Positions 24,018 to 24,184 of a DNA stretch of 24,184 nt are shown piece by piece. The notes below the pieces were generated by a model. The model was given only the letters and a program-made list of their open reading frames with translations, did no database searches and was not told the origin of the DNA. The stretch lies in NCBI GenBank assembly GCA_964654815.1, contig CAZZLH010000021.1:1-24184 (forward strand), read 5' to 3'. The translations under genes were made by a program, and so were the position numbers. The DNA is from ZLKRG08 sp964654815. GTDB lineage: Bacteria; Actinomycetota; Actinomycetes; Nanopelagicales; Nanopelagicaceae. The number at the start of each line of letters is the position of its first letter. The first letter of the stretch is position 1.

Positions 24018-24184
24018 ATGGCTGATGAGAAGAACAATGATGCAAAGGCAAAGATGCTTGCCGCTCTTGAGGCGAAGAAGAATCGTCAGGGTGGCCCCTC
24101 GAATAAAGGCGTCTCAGGAGGTTCAAAGATTCAAGGCGGCCAGCGCTCTGGTGGCGCGCCACAGGTTCAACGTAAAGCGGGACC
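24018..24184 (+). CDS. DUF5302-like small protein, 3' end outside window
   Basis: Fifty-five codons are visible before the window ends. The protein begins MADEKNNDAKAKMLAALEAKK and continues with a Gly/Ser/Gln-rich, basic segment (SGGSKIQGGQRSGG) ending QVQRKAGP. A short charged helix followed by a disordered Gly-rich basic tail fits the small actinobacterial DUF5302 family of about 60 residues; the function is unknown. The stop is not seen but is expected within a few codons. No SD is present and a -10 box sits directly upstream, so translation is probably from a leaderless mRNA. Confidence 0.75.
   Translation, partial: MADEKNNDAKAKMLAALEAKKNRQGGPSNKGVSGGSKIQGGQRSGGAPQVQRKAG

Overview
The window looks like chromosome of a streamlined, low-GC member of the Actinobacteria (Actinomycetota), most likely a freshwater acI / Nanopelagicales-type organism. 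The phylum call rests on markers that are essentially actinobacterial: BldC, a DUF3073 protein, a DUF5302-like protein, a DUF4177-like microprotein next to RidA, a GlxR/Crp-type regulator beside nth, a class II aldolase whose zinc and active-site residues fall at the same positions as in Mycobacterium tuberculosis Fba, and a small sterol-carrier-family protein between purL and purF. The acI assignment is an inference from the modest G+C, 1-8 bp gene overlaps and very short intergenic regions. A run of exactly 100 N inside purC shows that this is a draft assembly.

Layout. (1) 1-1901: 3' part of dnaX overlapping recR (DNA polymerase clamp loader, recombination repair). (2) 2012-5415: lysC-asd-yqeY-DUF4177-ridA, every junction an ATGA overlap. 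This holds the first two steps of the aspartate family of amino acids plus three small proteins; lysC carries an internal ribosome-binding site that would make a separate regulatory subunit. (3) 5477-9366: crp (minus), divergent from nth and a TlpA-like lipoprotein thioredoxin, which converges on acs (minus). (4) 9367-9806: the only sizeable non-coding stretch. It holds a 34-codon hydrophobic peptide gene with a strong Shine-Dalgarno sequence, followed at once by the best Rho-independent terminator in the window. (5) 9807-21560: fbaA and then nearly the whole purine pathway on one strand: purA, purD, purB, purC, purS, purQ, purL, an SCP-family gene, purF, purM. (6) 21600-24184: DUF3073 protein, a conserved actinobacterial hypothetical protein, bldC, a WecA/MraY-type phosphosugar transferase, and the start of a DUF5302-like gene.

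Together the window encodes mostly core metabolism: aspartate to aspartate semialdehyde (lysine, threonine, methionine, cell-wall diaminopimelate), acetate activation, glycolysis/gluconeogenesis, and PRPP to IMP to AMP. purN/purT, purE/purK and purH are not in the window. From memory, the gene order resembles the M. tuberculosis segments dnaZX...acs and fba/purA plus purD...purM, with many intervening genes missing.

No CRISPR array, prophage, insertion sequence, tRNA, rRNA or defence island was seen. The points most worth a second look are the free-standing 34-residue peptide gene, an in-frame A AAA AAG slippery heptamer in dnaX, the internal lysC start, several apparently leaderless promoters, and perfect dyads before lysC, acs and bldC.
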